Shown: positions 62,862 through 64,000 of the stretch, in pieces
How the letters are laid out: each line of letters begins with the position of its first letter
Numbering within the stretch: the stretch's first letter is position 1
Source: Pseudomonas lactis
GTDB taxonomy: Bacteria > Pseudomonadota > Gammaproteobacteria > Pseudomonadales > Pseudomonadaceae
Reading direction: 5' to 3'
Assembly (NCBI RefSeq): GCF_001439845.1
Contig: NZ_JYLO01000017.1
Span: 1-64,000, forward strand
Length of the DNA: 64,000 nucleotides
Position numbers and translations under genes: made by a program
The notes under the pieces: generated by a model
The model's input: only the letters and a program-made list of their open reading frames with translations
Database searches by the model: none
Told to the model about the DNA's origin: nothing

Positions 62862-64000
62862 ACTGCCACCTCCGTGTGCTGGCCCATGAAAAGTCTGTCC
62901 ATTTGTTCGATGAGTTGGCGAGGCGGTCTTTCGAAATGCACACCCTGGCTGGCGGAATGGTGCCCGCGCACGAATAGATACACAGCACCGCCCATGTGCC
63001 GGTCGTAGTCATAGTCACGTAGGCGCAACTTCAATTGCCGATGCAGGGCCAGCAGATAGAGGCAGAACTGCAGGTCGTAGCGCTTGCTAAGCATGGTTTC
63101 GGCCATCGCTGCAGCGTCATAACTGTCGTCATTGCGGCCCAGCCAGTTGGACTTGTAGTCGGCCACGTAGTGGCGCCCCTGATGTTCGAACGTCAGGTCG
63201 ATAAAGCCTTTGAACATACCGTTCAGCTGGCCGGGATTGAGTACCGGTCGCGGTTCGCCATTCAAGGTATATTGGCGCACCAATTTGTCGAGCTGCTGGA
63301 CATTTACCGACTGACTGGAAAACCAGAACTCCATCTCCACCTGATAGGTGCTCAAGCCACTCAGGCTGACCGAGCTGCCGTCAAAACGCAGCGGTGTACT
63401 CAGATAGGATTTGAGCCAAGCCGCCAGTGGTTCGATCCAGGTTTCCCAGCTTCGCAGGTTGCAACGGCGGCCAACTGTGCTGTCGATCGACTCGGGCATG
63501 GCCTGAGCTTTCGCGAAGCCTTCGTTACCCGCCCACTCGAACAACCCATGCAGGAAAGTACCGGGGCCTGCGCCACGGGGAAAACCGTGAATGCCCGGAC
63601 CCGCAGGAAGCGTCGCGACTATTTCATCCACAGCAAGGCCTTCCTCGCTGAGGTTCGCCTCCAGGGCCGTGGCAGGCTCAAGCCGCTGACCGGCTTCGGC
63701 GCCCATCAATTGGTTGCCGTCGGCGATGGACAGTGCCGAGTAGCTGGCGATCCACCAGTTTGAGGCGGGCTTATGCAGGGGGATCAATGCCTGGCTGAGC
63801 TCGGCTTTTAGTGGTGGTGTATAACAATCATCCGTGGCCTCGGGTGCTGGTTCACAGACGATGTGTTCGCAGTCCCCGCGCAGCTCGGACAAAAGCGACT
63901 CAAGTTGCCCGGCAACAATCTTGTCACCGCCAGCCAGCAGATAACCCAGGCCGCCTTTATCCAGATCGGTCGCCTTGCCATTGGAGCGACCCACTGCTGC
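62858..64000 (-). CDS. recB: Exodeoxyribonuclease V beta subunit RecB, C-terminal part
   Basis: At least 378 residues, continuing past the window edge; the true start lies outside. The RecB nuclease domain is recognisable by GFIDLTFEHQGRHYVADYKS (catalytic Asp and Lys of the DxK core), AMAETMLSKRYDLQFCLYLL and GGAVYLFVRG. The upstream GPGTFLHGLFEW is the conserved entry to this domain. Overlap with recD shows co-translation. Confidence 0.92.
   Translation of the reverse strand, partial: AAVGRSNGKATDLDKGGLGYLLAGGDKIVAGQLESLLSELRGDCEHIVCEPAPEATDDCYTPPLKAELSQALIPLHKPASNWWIASYSALSIADGNQLMGAEAGQRLEPATALEANLSEEGLAVDEIVATLPAGPGIHGFPRGAGPGTFLHGLFEWAGNEGFAKAQAMPESIDSTVGRRCNLRSWETWIEPLAAWLKSYLSTPLRFDGSSVSLSGLSTYQVEMEFWFSSQSVNVQQLDKLVRQYTLNGEPRPVLNPGQLNGMFKGFIDLTFEHQGRHYVADYKSNWLGRNDDSYDAAAMAETMLSKRYDLQFCLYLLALHRQLKLRLRDYDYDRHMGGAVYLFVRGHHSASQGVHFERPPRQLIEQMDRLFMGQHTEVAV

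Noticed and set aside
1..64000. CRISPR arrays, rRNA and tRNA genes
   Set aside because: No regularly spaced direct repeats and no recognisable tRNA or rRNA segments were noticed by eye; a tRNAscan/Infernal run would be needed to exclude small RNAs fully.

Overview
The window looks like a Pseudomonas chromosome (fluorescens/putida/syringae-type gene content: a recB-recD operon, rmuC, YqhD, NemA and CurA homologues, and the zinc-ribbon/DUF932/YqaJ/RadC module common in pseudomonad islands). Almost everything left of the recB-recD operon is accessory: genes face both ways, transposon scars and pseudogenes are frequent, and regulators sit beside each cassette. No rRNA, tRNA or CRISPR array was seen.

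Region 1 (1-4590) is decayed island DNA: a truncated DUF3987 (YfjI-like) gene, an AlpA-type regulator, a zinc-ribbon/glycine-zipper gene followed by a frameshifted DUF932 gene, a small XRE regulator, a secreted cysteine-containing protein, a second DUF932 tail fragment with its terminator, and an internally deleted ISL3 element.

Region 2 (4600-31650) is a cargo of reactive-electrophile and redox enzymes. It holds two ArsR and three TetR regulators, a quinone-reductase-like MDR enzyme, YqhD, a DJ-1/Hsp31-like protein, DUF1330, two aldehyde dehydrogenases, an Old Yellow Enzyme and a luciferase-like oxidoreductase. A molybdenum hydroxylase operon follows (2Fe-2S subunit, Mo subunit, triheme cytochrome c, XdhC, ABM protein, MoaA, with MocA opposite), then CurA, a glutathione S-transferase, an AhpD-like protein and an EmrAB-type efflux pair. 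Operator-like sites tie the blocks together: GACTGGTC-core sites lie beside two NemR-like TetR genes, yqhD, curA and the GST, and AATTACC/GGTAATT palindromes lie on both sides of the third TetR block.

Region 3 (31734-35902) is an intact second copy of the module whose remains are in region 1: zinc-ribbon/glycine-zipper, DUF932, YqaJ nuclease, Gp3-like protein and a RadC-like JAMM protein, with hairpins in three of its four gaps.

Region 4 (36553-56466) is a repair/conflict island. RmuC is followed by a tight operon of two dynamin-like GTPases, a tail-anchored tandem-repeat protein, a HerA-like ATPase with a long Ser/Thr/Gly tract, an LHH nuclease and a SUKH-type immunity protein; this is the most unusual system here. 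Next come an ADP-ribosylglycohydrolase operon with a zinc-ribbon protein, a divergent WYL regulator, two unknown proteins that may share a DNA-glycosylase-like core, a 143-bp MITE-like element, a Sel1-repeat gene interrupted by a stop codon, a second WYL regulator and a 54-codon gene whose ribosome site may be folded away.

Region 5 (56491-64000, minus strand) is recB (cut by the window edge), recD and a 1418-residue GHKL-ATPase/DUF3883 protein, joined by 4-bp overlaps. Fusion of the last gene to the recBD operon suggests a role linked to RecBCD, possibly defence.
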